Assembly: GCF_000284295.1 (NCBI RefSeq)
Contig: NC_017093.1
Span: forward strand, 7,130,001 to 7,194,000
Length of the DNA stretch: 64,000 nt
Direction: 5' to 3'
Source of the DNA: Actinoplanes missouriensis 431
GTDB taxonomy: Bacteria; Actinomycetota; Actinomycetes; Mycobacteriales; Micromonosporaceae
The position numbers and the translations under genes were made by a program. Below are positions 28,483 through 35,739 of this stretch, in pieces. The notes under the pieces are model-generated. The model did not search any database. It was given only the letters and a program-made list of their open reading frames with translations, and was not told where the DNA came from. Numbering within the stretch: the first letter of the stretch is position 1; each line of letters begins with the position of its first letter.

Positions 28483-31209
28483 ATGGCACTCAGCTCCGAC
28501 GCAGGGCGCCGATGGGCGCGCGTCTGCGCCCTGATCGTGGCGCTCCTCGCCCTGGTCGTCGTGCTGCTGGCGGCCGGCGACCCGGGCAGCGACCGGATCG
28601 TGGCGCTCACCGCGCTGCCGCTGGCCGCCGCCGCGGCGGCCGCGGCCTGCCTGTGGCGGTCCCGCCGGTTCACCGGGCGCTCCCGCTGGGGCTGGGCCAC
28701 CCTCGCCGCCGGCCTGCTCTGCTGGGGCGGCGGTCAGTTCCGGTTCCTGCTGAACACGGGCCCGACGATCGAGGCCGGGCCGGTCACCCCGAGTCTCACG
28801 CTGATCGCGATGGCGGTGCTGGTGCCGGCCGGTCTGCTGATCCTGCCGAGCAGCTCGCAGCCGCTCGCGAACCGGATCCGCAGCGTGCTCGACGGCCTCA
28901 TGATCGCCGCTTCGCTCGTCCTGGTCGCCTGGGTCTTCGTCTCCGGGCTGATCACGGACGCTCAGGTGGGGCTGTCGTTCTACATCACGCTGCTCTACCC
29001 GCTCGGCGACATCGTGATCGCCACGATGGCCGCCTACATGCTGCCGCAGCAGCGCCGCCGCAACGGCTGCGGCGCCGACCTGGCCTTCTTCGGCGCCGGC
29101 ATGCTGGCTTTCGCGATCTCCGACATCGGGTACGCCTACCTGGGGCTGGTGCACGACGACGGTGTGGGACGGCTGCTCGACCTGGGCTGGCTCGCCGGTT
29201 ACGGGCTGATCGTCGCCGGCGCGCTGCGTCCCCGGGTGCCCGCGGTCAAGCCGATCGACCTGCCGGGCGGCGTCCGCAGCGGCGCGGTACTCCTGCCCTA
29301 CCTCGCGGTGCTGGCCGCGCTCGCCTCCAGCGTGCTGTTCCACATCTCGACCGGCCACAGCCACCCGTTCGTCGCGTACACCCGGTCGTTCCTGATCCTG
29401 CTGATCGTCGGCCGGCAGCTGCTCACCCAGCTGGAGAACCGCGACCTGACCCGTCACCTGGAGCAGCGCGTCACGGACCGGACGGCCGAGCTCTACGCCC
29501 GGGAGCAGCAGTTCCACGCGCTGGTCCAGCAGAGCTCCGACGTGGTGACGGTGGTCAGCCCGGAAGCCGACGTGATCTACCAGAGCGAGTCGGTCCAGCG
29601 GATCTTCGGATACTCGCCCCGGTTCCTCACCGGCCGGCGGCTCACCCAGCTGCTCGACCCGGAGTCAGCGATGCGGCTGGCCCAGGCGCTGCGGCAGGTC
29701 AGCGGGCGGCCGCACGCGGCCACCGTCCTGGAGCTGACCGTGCGGCACCGGGACGGGCGCACCCGTCAGGCCGAGATGACGATCACGAATCTGCTGGACG
29801 ATCCGCACGTACGCGGCCTGGTGCTGAACACCCGGGACATCAGCGAGCGGATGGAGCTGCAGGAACAGCTCGTGCACGAGGCGTACCACGACTCGCTCAC
29901 CCAGCTGGCGAACCGGGCCCTGTTCCGCGACCGTGCCGCGGCCGCTCTCTCGGTGTCCGACGCCGTGACGGTGCTCTACCTCGACCTCGACGGGTTCAAG
30001 CGGGTCAACGACAGCCTCGGCCACCTGGCCGGCGACCAGCTGCTGGTGCAGGTCGCCGACCGGATCCGGTCCTGCGTGCGGGACACCGACGTGGTGGCCC
30101 GGTTCGGCGCGGACGAGTTCGGGGTGCTGCTCGACGAGGACGGGTCGGAGGCGGTGGCCCGGCGGATCCTGAGCGACCTGGAGGCGCCGATCGTGGCGGG
30201 CGAGCGGCAGATCCACGTGCGCGCCAGCATCGGCCTGGCGAACGCCTCCTCCATCACTGATCCCTCGGACTCCGCCTCGGACTCCGCCTCCGGCTCCGGC
30301 TCCGGCTCGGGCTTCGGGGAGCGCGCCGAGCAGCTGATGCGCAACGCCGACCTCGCCATGCACCACGCCAAGGCGGCAGGTGGCGGCGTCTACGCCGGGT
30401 ACCGCCCGCAGATGCGTGACGGCTTGATCGAGCGGCTCGAGCTCGAGTCCGACCTGCGCGGCGCCCTGGAACGCGGCGAGCTGCGCCTGCACTACCAGCC
30501 CACGGTCGACCTGGCCACCCACGAGGTGGTCGGCTTCGAGGCGCTGGTCCGCTGGCCGCACCCCACCCGCGGCATGATCAACCCGCTGGACTTCATCCCG
30601 ATCGCCGAGGCCACCGGCCTGATCGTGCCGCTCGGCCGCTGGGTCCTGCACGAGGCCTGCCGGCAGGCCGTCGAGTGGAGCCGGGCCGCCGGCGGGCGTC
30701 CCCTGAAGATGTCCGTCAACGTCTCGGTACGCCAGTTCGACCAGCCCGACCTCGCCGAGACCGTGGCCGCCGTGCTGGCCGACACCGGCATGGCGGCCGA
30801 CCTGCTCTGCCTGGAGATGACCGAGAGCGTCCTGATGACCGACACCGAGGCGAACCTGGAGCAGCTGGTCCGGCTCAAGGCCCTCGGGCTCACCCTGGCG
30901 ATCGACGACTTCGGCACCGGGTACTCGTCGCTCGCGTACCTGCGCCGTTTCCCGGTCGACACCCTGAAGATCGACCGCTCGTTCGTCGAACGCCTCGGCG
31001 TCCTGGCCGACGACACGGCGCTGACCGACACGATCGTGCGGCTCGGCAAGAGCCTGGGCATGGCGACCGTCGCCGAGGGCATCGAGGAGTTCGGCCAGCT
31101 GGCAGCGTTGCGGGAGATGGGTTGCTCGTACGCGCAGGGCTACTACTTCTCCCGCCCGGTCCCCGCCGCTGAGGCCGGCCGGCTCTTCATGGAGGGCGCA
31201 CCGGTGTGA
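28483..31209 (+). CDS. Membrane PAS-GGDEF-EAL cyclic-di-GMP enzyme
   Basis: A 908-aa protein. Residues 1-310 hold about ten hydrophobic helices (MASE-like sensor), then a coiled segment, a PAS domain (about 340-460, FHALVQQSSDVVTVVSPEADVIY), a GGDEF domain with the signature written RFGADEFGV (GADEF), and an EAL domain with EALVRW, NVSVRQF, EMTESVLM, DDFGTGYSSLAYL and KIDRSFV all present. The EAL part therefore looks catalytically complete for c-di-GMP hydrolysis; whether the Ala in GADEF permits cyclase activity is uncertain. A Ser/Gly/Asp repeat sits in the GGDEF domain. ATG follows GGAGG by 5 nt. Its product or substrate is the ligand of the riboswitch at 16091. Confidence 0.93.
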   Translation: MALSSDAGRRWARVCALIVALLALVVVLLAAGDPGSDRIVALTALPLAAAAAAAACLWRSRRFTGRSRWGWATLAAGLLCWGGGQFRFLLNTGPTIEAGPVTPSLTLIAMAVLVPAGLLILPSSSQPLANRIRSVLDGLMIAASLVLVAWVFVSGLITDAQVGLSFYITLLYPLGDIVIATMAAYMLPQQRRRNGCGADLAFFGAGMLAFAISDIGYAYLGLVHDDGVGRLLDLGWLAGYGLIVAGALRPRVPAVKPIDLPGGVRSGAVLLPYLAVLAALASSVLFHISTGHSHPFVAYTRSFLILLIVGRQLLTQLENRDLTRHLEQRVTDRTAELYAREQQFHALVQQSSDVVTVVSPEADVIYQSESVQRIFGYSPRFLTGRRLTQLLDPESAMRLAQALRQVSGRPHAATVLELTVRHRDGRTRQAEMTITNLLDDPHVRGLVLNTRDISERMELQEQLVHEAYHDSLTQLANRALFRDRAAAALSVSDAVTVLYLDLDGFKRVNDSLGHLAGDQLLVQVADRIRSCVRDTDVVARFGADEFGVLLDEDGSEAVARRILSDLEAPIVAGERQIHVRASIGLANASSITDPSDSASDSASGSGSGSGFGERAEQLMRNADLAMHHAKAAGGGVYAGYRPQMRDGLIERLELESDLRGALERGELRLHYQPTVDLATHEVVGFEALVRWPHPTRGMINPLDFIPIAEATGLIVPLGRWVLHEACRQAVEWSRAAGGRPLKMSVNVSVRQFDQPDLAETVAAVLADTGMAADLLCLEMTESVLMTDTEANLEQLVRLKALGLTLAIDDFGTGYSSLAYLRRFPVDTLKIDRSFVERLGVLADDTALTDTIVRLGKSLGMATVAEGIEEFGQLAALREMGCSYAQGYYFSRPVPAAEAGRLFMEGAPV
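30264..30315 (+). repeat. Short in-frame array in the GGDEF domain
   Basis: 12-bp and 6-bp units (gactccgcctcg, tccggc) encode SDSASDSASGSGSGSG between GGDEF beta strands. Confidence 0.85.
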
Positions 31210-31232
31210 CGCGCGGGTCCCGTACCGCAGGA

Positions 31233-31238
31233 TAGGTT
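31233..31238 (+). promoter_or_regulatory. -10 hexamer of leaderless LLM oxidoreductase gene
   Basis: TAGGTT ends 7 nt before ATG 31246 and overlaps an alternative TTG start at 31237, which is therefore unlikely. Confidence 0.5.
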
Positions 31239-31245
31239 GCGAGGC

Positions 31246-32130
31246 ATGCTGATCAGTTTCGGATGTCCGGTCTCCGGCGCCTGGGCCCGGCCGGAGACGA
31301 TCACCACGATCGCCCGCCGTGCTGAGGAGCTCGGCTACTCCGGTCTGTGGGCGTTCCAGCGGCTGCTCGTCGGCCAGGACCAGGACCTCGCACCGGTCTA
31401 TCGCAGCGTGCTCGACCCGACCGTGGCGCTGACCTGGGCGGCGGCCGCGACCACCCGGATCCGCCTCGGCGTCTCGGTGATCAACCTGCCGTACCTGTCG
31501 CCGGCCTACCTCGCGAAGCAGGTGAGCACCCTCGACCTGCTCTCCGGCGGACGCTTCGACCTGGGCCTGGGCACCGGCTGGTCGGAGCCGGAGTTCGTGG
31601 CGACCGGCTCGAACCCGAACCCGCGCGGCCGCCGGGTCGAGGAGTACCTGACGGTCCTGCACACCCTCTTCGCCGGTGGCACGTCGTCGTACTCCGGCAG
31701 CCTCTACGAGATCCCGCCGAGCGAGATGGCGCCGCGACCGGCTCAGCCCGGCGGTCCGCCGATCCTGCTCGGCGGCACCGCGGACGTCGCGCTGCGGCGG
31801 GCCGGCCGGATCGCCCTCGGCTGGGTGAGCAGCAGCCGGGCCGGCATCGAGGACATCGCGCGGGGCGCGCGCATCGTCCGGGCGGCGGCCGAGGAGACCG
31901 GAAAAGACCCTTCCCGGGTACGCATCGTCGTGCGCGGCGTCCTGCACTCGGGTCCCCTGTCCGGCACGTGGGCGCAGATCCGTGAAGGCGCGCAGCAGTA
32001 CGCGGAGGCCGGGGCGACCGAGCTCTTCTACGACCCGAACTGGGATCCCCGCATCGGCGGGCCGGACGCGGACCCGAAAGCCGCCGCCGAGCTGGCCGAA
32101 GAGATCCTCACCGAACTCGCCCCGCGCTGA
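31246..32130 (+). CDS. LLM-class F420-dependent oxidoreductase
   Basis: A 294-aa luciferase-like monooxygenase of the F420 type. Visible are the N-terminal beta strand and ARRAEELGYSGLWAFQRLL, the TTRIRLGVSVINLPYLSPAYLAKQVSTLDLLSGGRFDLGLGTGW block that forms the TIM-barrel F420 site, PPILLGGTADVALRRAGRIALGW, and a C-terminal WDPRIGGPDADPKAAAELAEEIL. Actinobacteria have many paralogues with undefined substrates, mostly hydride transfers using reduced F420. Start chosen from the leaderless promoter spacing. Confidence 0.9.
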   Translation: MLISFGCPVSGAWARPETITTIARRAEELGYSGLWAFQRLLVGQDQDLAPVYRSVLDPTVALTWAAAATTRIRLGVSVINLPYLSPAYLAKQVSTLDLLSGGRFDLGLGTGWSEPEFVATGSNPNPRGRRVEEYLTVLHTLFAGGTSSYSGSLYEIPPSEMAPRPAQPGGPPILLGGTADVALRRAGRIALGWVSSSRAGIEDIARGARIVRAAAEETGKDPSRVRIVVRGVLHSGPLSGTWAQIREGAQQYAEAGATELFYDPNWDPRIGGPDADPKAAAELAEEILTELAPR

Positions 32131-32135
32131 CTCAT

Positions 32136-32141
32136 TACCCT
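32136..32141 (+). promoter_or_regulatory. -10 hexamer of leaderless CBM6-like gene
   Basis: TACCCT ends 6 nt before GTG 32148. Confidence 0.45.
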
Positions 32142-32147
32142 GTTGCG

Positions 32148-32861
32148 GTGGATCATCGACCTCCCAGTGTCTACCGCACCCGCTCGTGGACGAATCGTCG
32201 CCGGCTGCTGACCGCGCTCGGCGGCGTCGGCCTGGTGCTGGTCGGCTACGCGATCGGCCGCTGGCAGGACACCCCGGCCGATGTCGTCCCCGCGGTGGCT
32301 GTCGCCGCTTCGGCAGGCGCTCCCGCGTCGAGCACCGGCACCACGTCGAGTACTGGCACTGAGTCGAGCGCCGGCACCGAGTCGAGCACCGATGGCGCGT
32401 CGAGTGCCGCCGCGCCGACCACGGAAGCTGCGGAGGCGACCACGCCGGCACCGGTCGCCGTCGAGTACCCGGTGATGCAGGCCGAGTCGGCGACCGAGCT
32501 CGCCGGCATCCAGACGCAGGAGACCGAGGACGAGGGCGGCGGCCTGAACACCGCCTGGATCACCCGGGACGACCACCTGCGGTTCGACAACCTCGACTTC
32601 GGGCAGGTGGCGGCGACGAAGGCGCGGCTCCGGCTGTCGTCGGACTCGGGTGTCACCGGCCGGGTGCAGATCCGCCTCGACAGCAAGGACAACCCGCCGG
32701 TCGGCGAGGTCTCGGTGAGCAACACCGGTGGGTGGCAGCGGTGGCGCACCGATACCGCCGCGCTGCAGCCGATCACCGGGGTGCACACGGTTTTCGTGAC
32801 GTTCACGGCGCCGGACGATAGCGAGTTCGTCAACGTGAACTGGCTGCAGTTCGCCCGATGA
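32148..32861 (+). CDS. Membrane-anchored CBM6-like carbohydrate-binding protein
   Basis: A 237-aa protein with a basic head, one hydrophobic helix (LLTALGGVGLVLVGYAIG, about 20-37) as anchor or uncleaved signal, a Ser/Thr/Gly repeat spacer (50-105), and a C-terminal beta-sandwich of about 125 residues. The pattern MQAESATELAGIQTQ, then DDHLRFDNLDFG, KARLRLSSDSG, GRVQIRLDS, VSVSNTGGWQRWRTDTAAL and FTAPDDSEFVNVNWLQF is that of family 6 carbohydrate-binding modules. No catalytic domain is attached, so it probably binds cell-wall or environmental polysaccharide. Confidence 0.8.
   Translation: MDHRPPSVYRTRSWTNRRRLLTALGGVGLVLVGYAIGRWQDTPADVVPAVAVAASAGAPASSTGTTSSTGTESSAGTESSTDGASSAAAPTTEAAEATTPAPVAVEYPVMQAESATELAGIQTQETEDEGGGLNTAWITRDDHLRFDNLDFGQVAATKARLRLSSDSGVTGRVQIRLDSKDNPPVGEVSVSNTGGWQRWRTDTAALQPITGVHTVFVTFTAPDDSEFVNVNWLQFAR
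32328..32399 (+). repeat. 18-bp in-frame array in the CBM6-like spacer
   Basis: Four units of tcgagcaccggcaccgag encode SSTGTE-type hexapeptides between the membrane helix and the CBM. Confidence 0.95.
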
Positions 32862-32892
32862 AAAAAAGGGCCGCGTGACGCGGCCCTTTTCT
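32861..32892. terminator. Bidirectional intrinsic terminator
   Basis: Stem AAAAGGGCCGCG / CGCGGCCCTTTT with loop TGA lies between the convergent CBM6-like and hsp20 genes, with A and T runs on its two sides. Confidence 0.9.
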
Positions 32893-32941
32893 CGGCTGAT
32901 CAGGTTCTCGGTTGATCAGGCTTTTCGGCTGATCAGGCGCT
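32892..32941. repeat. 15-bp array at the hsp20 stop codon
   Basis: Three imperfect units of tcggctgatcaggtt lie between the terminator and the end of hsp20 (stop 32933-32935). Confidence 0.88.
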
Positions 32942-33334
32942 GACCAGCTCGATCTTGCGCGGCTTCTGCTCCAGGACCGGGATCCGCAGGGTCAGCACGC
33001 CGTTGTCGTGCCGGGCCTCCAGGCGGTCCACGTCGAGCTTCTCGGAGAGCTGGACCTGACGGGAGAAGTTTCCCATCGGGCGCTCCACGACGAGCAGCTG
33101 CACGTCCGAGCCACCGGAGTCCGATCCGGCCCGCTTGCGCTCGGCGCGGACGGTCAGCACCTTGCCGTCGACCGTGATGTCGATCGTGGCCGGGTCGATG
33201 CCGGGCAGGTCGATGTCGATGAAGAACGTGTCGTCACGCCGGTAGGCGTCCAGACGGGCACCGGACTCGCGGGTCGCGTAGACGCGGGCGGTGAGGCGCT
33301 CGAGGTCGCGCACGGTGGGTGTACTGAGCAACAT
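32933..33334 (-). CDS. Hsp20 family small heat-shock protein
   Basis: A 133-aa small heat-shock protein from ATG 33334, which has GAGGAG at good spacing. The alpha-crystallin domain is complete: LDAYRRDDTFFIDIDLPGIDPATIDITVDGKVLTVRAERK, a VERPMGNFSRQVQLSEKLDVDRLEARHDNGVLTLRIPV stretch, and a C-terminal basic tail. It holds unfolding proteins in solution as an ATP-independent chaperone. The longer frame to a TTG at 33370 overlaps the HAIR operator and is rejected. Regulation by HspR is likely. Confidence 0.93.
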   Translation of the reverse strand: MLLSTPTVRDLERLTARVYATRESGARLDAYRRDDTFFIDIDLPGIDPATIDITVDGKVLTVRAERKRAGSDSGGSDVQLLVVERPMGNFSRQVQLSEKLDVDRLEARHDNGVLTLRIPVLEQKPRKIELVSA

Positions 33335-33350
33335 GGGTGGCTCCTCAAGG

Positions 33351-33371
33351 CTTGAGCGTGGGTGACTCAAC
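33351..33371. promoter_or_regulatory. HAIR element (HspR operator) of hsp20
   Basis: CTTGAGC-N7-ACTCAAC matches the HspR-associated inverted repeat CTTGAGT-N7-ACTCAAG with only the outermost or innermost base of each arm altered. It lies 17-37 bp upstream of the hsp20 ATG, so HspR should repress the gene until heat stress. Confidence 0.85.
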
Positions 33372-33438
33372 TTCTCTAACCGAGAATCTCGCCTCGGGAT
33401 TCCCTCAAATTACTCAGCGGGAAGGGTCATCTCCAGCC

Positions 33439-33458
33439 ATCGTGGCGGCCACCACGAT
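33439..33458. promoter_or_regulatory. Inverted repeat upstream of dinB
   Basis: ATCGTGG-CGGCCA-CCACGAT has 7-bp perfect arms and covers the region where the dinB -35 should be; an 8-bp palindrome ACACGTGT follows at 33463. Candidate operator, regulator unknown. It does not fit the LexA consensus. Confidence 0.45.
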
Positions 33459-33473
33459 TAGCACACGTGTACT

Positions 33474-33479
33474 AGTGTT
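33474..33479 (+). promoter_or_regulatory. -10 hexamer of leaderless dinB
   Basis: TAGTGT ends 6 nt before GTG 33486. Confidence 0.5.
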
Positions 33480-33485
33480 TGGGTC

Positions 33486-34772
33486 GTGATCCTGCACGCC
33501 GACCTGGACTCCTTCTACGCGTCGGTCGAGCAGCGCGACGACCCCGCGCTGCGCGGCCGGCCCGTTCTCGTGGGCGGCGGCGTGGTGCTGGCGGCCAGCT
33601 ACGAGGCGAAGGCGTTCGGCGTCCGCACACCGATGGCTCTGGGCCGCGCCCGGGCCCTCTGCCCGCAGGCGATCGTGGTTCCACCTCGCATGTCGGCCTA
33701 TGCGGAGGCCAGCCGCCGGGTCTTCGAGATCTTCGACGACACCACCCCGATCGTCGAGCCGCTCTCCATCGACGAGGCGTTCCTCGACGTCGACGGTCTC
33801 CGCAGGATCCGGGGCGGCCCGGTGGAGATCGCGCAACGGCTGCGCGCCGACGTGCGCGAGCGGGCCGGGCTGCCGATCACGGTCGGCGTGGCCGGCACCA
33901 AGTTCCTGGCCAAGGTGGCGAGCGGCGCCGGCAAACCGGACGGGCTGCTGGTGGTGCCGCCCGGCGGGGAGCTCGCGTTCCTGCACCCGCTGCCGGTGGA
34001 GAAACTCTGGGGCGTCGGCCCGGTCACCGCCGGCAAGCTGCGCGAGCGGCAGATCCACACGGTCGGGCACGTGGCCCGGATCGGCGAGGCGGCCCTCGTG
34101 TCGATGCTCGGCGCCCACGCCGGGCGGCACCTGCACGCGCTCGCCCACAATCGCGATCCCCGCCGGGTCGACACCGGCCACCGCCGCGGCTCGATCGGGG
34201 CGCAGTGCGCGCTGGGCGCCGGTTCCCGGCGGGACGGCTCGCACAGCGAGGAGCACGTGGTGGCGACACTGGCGGCCCTCGTCGACCGGGTGACCCGCCG
34301 GATGCGCCGGGCGCACCGAGCCGGGCGGACCGTCACGCTGCGCCTGCGGTTCGCCGACTTCAGCCGGGCCACCCGGTCCCGCAGCCTGCTCAAGGCCACG
34401 ATGGGGACCGAGGCCATCCTGCGTACGGCGGAGGGCCTGCTGCGCGAGGCCCGGCCGCTGATCGCCGAGCGCGGGCTCACTCTCGTCGGCGTCGCGGTCA
34501 GCAACCTGGACGGCGAGGGGAACGTGCAGCTGGAGCTGCCGTTCGACAGCGCCACCACAAACCCGGGCAGGCCGGGCTCGGCCAGGCCGGATCAGGGCAG
34601 GCCGGATCAGGGCAGGCCGGCTCAGGGCGGGCGGGGCTCGGACGGGCCGGACCCGGGCGGGCTGGACGCGGCGGTGGACCGGGTGCGCGACCGCTTCGGG
34701 GCCGGCTCGCTGCGCCGAGCCGCGATGATCGGGCGGAACCTCTCCCCCTCGGTCCCCCTCCTGAGCGACTGA
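33486..34772 (+). CDS. dinB: DNA polymerase IV (Y-family translesion polymerase)
   Basis: A 428-aa Y-family polymerase. The catalytic acidic residues are in LHADLDSFYASVEQ (Asp6, Asp8) and LSIDEAFLDV (Asp-Glu near 97-98); the ASYEAKAFGVRTPM, GVAGTKFLAKVASGAGKPDG and LWGVGPVTAGKL (helix-hairpin-helix) blocks are typical. QLELPF near 347-352 is a beta-clamp binding motif. After it comes a 15-bp-repeat tail rich in Gly/Arg/Pro, then AVDRVRDRFGAGSLRRAAMIGR, a C-terminal peptide common in actinobacterial DinB. It copies past damaged bases with low fidelity. Leaderless GTG start; diverges from hsp20. Confidence 0.95.
   Translation: MILHADLDSFYASVEQRDDPALRGRPVLVGGGVVLAASYEAKAFGVRTPMALGRARALCPQAIVVPPRMSAYAEASRRVFEIFDDTTPIVEPLSIDEAFLDVDGLRRIRGGPVEIAQRLRADVRERAGLPITVGVAGTKFLAKVASGAGKPDGLLVVPPGGELAFLHPLPVEKLWGVGPVTAGKLRERQIHTVGHVARIGEAALVSMLGAHAGRHLHALAHNRDPRRVDTGHRRGSIGAQCALGAGSRRDGSHSEEHVVATLAALVDRVTRRMRRAHRAGRTVTLRLRFADFSRATRSRSLLKATMGTEAILRTAEGLLREARPLIAERGLTLVGVAVSNLDGEGNVQLELPFDSATTNPGRPGSARPDQGRPDQGRPAQGGRGSDGPDPGGLDAAVDRVRDRFGAGSLRRAAMIGRNLSPSVPLLSD
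34566..34655 (+). repeat. 15-bp in-frame array in the dinB tail
   Basis: Six units of ggcaggccggatcag encode GRPDQ-type pentapeptides between the clamp motif and the C-terminal helix. Confidence 0.95.
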
Positions 34773-34788
34773 GGCAGACTTCTTCCCC

Positions 34789-35550
34789 ATGCGGAAGATC
34801 TACGTGATCGGGATCGGCGCCGGCGACCCGGACCATCTGACCCTCCAGGCGGCCAAGGCGATCGGCCGGACCAACGTGTTCTTCCTGATCGACAAGGGCG
34901 AGGCCAAGCAGAGCCTGGTCGACCTGCGCGAGCGGATCATCCGGGCCTACTCGCACCCGCACAAGCGGATCGTCGAGGGCCGCGATCCGGACCGCGACCG
35001 CACCCCGGCCGACTACACCGGCACGATCGCCGACTGGCGGCACCGGCGTTCCCAGGTCTTCGAGGAGCTGATCAGCGAGCACCTCCGGGAGGACGAGATC
35101 GGCGCGTTCCTGGTCTGGGGCGACCCGTCGCTCTACGACTCCACGATCGCGATCCTCGACGAGATCCTGGAGCGGGGCGAGGCCACCTTCGAGTACGAGG
35201 TGATCCCCGGCATCAGCAGCGTGTCCGCACTCGCAGCGAAGCACCGCGTCGGGCTGAACCGGGTCGGCCAGCCGTTCCAGATCACCACCGGCCGGCGGCT
35301 CGCCGAGGGCTGGCCCGAGGGCGTCGACGACGTGGTCGTGATGCTCGACGCGCAGCAGGCGTTCACCGCGCACCCCGAGGCGGAGATCTACTGGGGTGCC
35401 TACGTGAGCACCGAGGACGAGCTGCTCGCGTCCGGCCGGGTCGCCGACGTGGCGGAGGAGATCGTCAAGACCCGCGCCGAGGCCCGCGAGCGCCACGGCT
35501 GGATCATGGACACCTACCTGCTGCGCCGCCGCCCCACCACCGACGACTGA
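34789..35550 (+). CDS. cobF: Precorrin-6A synthase (deacetylating)
   Basis: A 253-aa SAM-dependent tetrapyrrole methylase of the CobF type, the C-1 methyltransferase that also releases acetate in the aerobic cobalamin pathway. Family features: IYVIGIGAGDPDHLTLQAAKAI (N-terminal SAM loop GAGDP), VFFLIDKGEAKQSLVDLRERII, GAFLVWGDPSLYD, YEVIPGISSVSALAAKHRVGLNRVG and ITTGRRLAEGWPEGVDDVVVMLD. It follows dinB by 16 bp in the same direction and faces cobN; the other methylases are across cobN. Confidence 0.94.
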   Translation: MRKIYVIGIGAGDPDHLTLQAAKAIGRTNVFFLIDKGEAKQSLVDLRERIIRAYSHPHKRIVEGRDPDRDRTPADYTGTIADWRHRRSQVFEELISEHLREDEIGAFLVWGDPSLYDSTIAILDEILERGEATFEYEVIPGISSVSALAAKHRVGLNRVGQPFQITTGRRLAEGWPEGVDDVVVMLDAQQAFTAHPEAEIYWGAYVSTEDELLASGRVADVAEEIVKTRAEARERHGWIMDTYLLRRRPTTDD

Positions 35551-35563
35551 CCCGAGCCGCGAA

Positions 35564-35608
35564 ACCACCCTCAGCCGACACCACCCTCAGCCGACACCCT
35601 CAGCCGAC
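35564..35608. repeat. 16-bp array just after cobF
   Basis: Three units of accaccctcagccgac start 14 bp beyond the cobF stop. Confidence 0.88.
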
Positions 35609-35640
35609 ACCGCCCCAGGCGCACCGCCGCCTCCGGCGGC

Positions 35641-35736
35641 ATGGCTACCGCGACGGAGCTGGTGGCGATCGTGTTGTGGATCGCCACCAGCAACCTCTTC
35701 AACCGCATCAACGTGACGACGCGGCAGCAGGCGCCG
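35641..35736 (+). pseudogene. Fragment resembling the C-terminus of a carboxymuconolactone decarboxylase/AhpD-like gene
   Basis: In frame 1 the DNA reads ATELVAIVLWIATSNLFN followed by RINVTTRQQ, which resembles the last 30 residues of carboxymuconolactone decarboxylase/AhpD family proteins (LVxxVxWIAxxNxFNRxxVTTR). Nothing of the upstream two thirds, including the Cys active site, is present; a GC hairpin (35626-35640) stands directly before it. Probably a remnant left by deletion. The frame runs on into the antisense of cobN. Confidence 0.5.
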
Positions 35737-35739
35737 ACT

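Noticed and set aside
33335..33370. Longer Hsp20 starting at TTG 33370
   Set aside because: It overlaps the HAIR operator and lacks a ribosome binding site; ATG 33334 has GAGGAG.
33439..33485. SOS box before dinB
   Set aside because: The inverted repeats there do not match TCGAAC-N4-GTTCGA.
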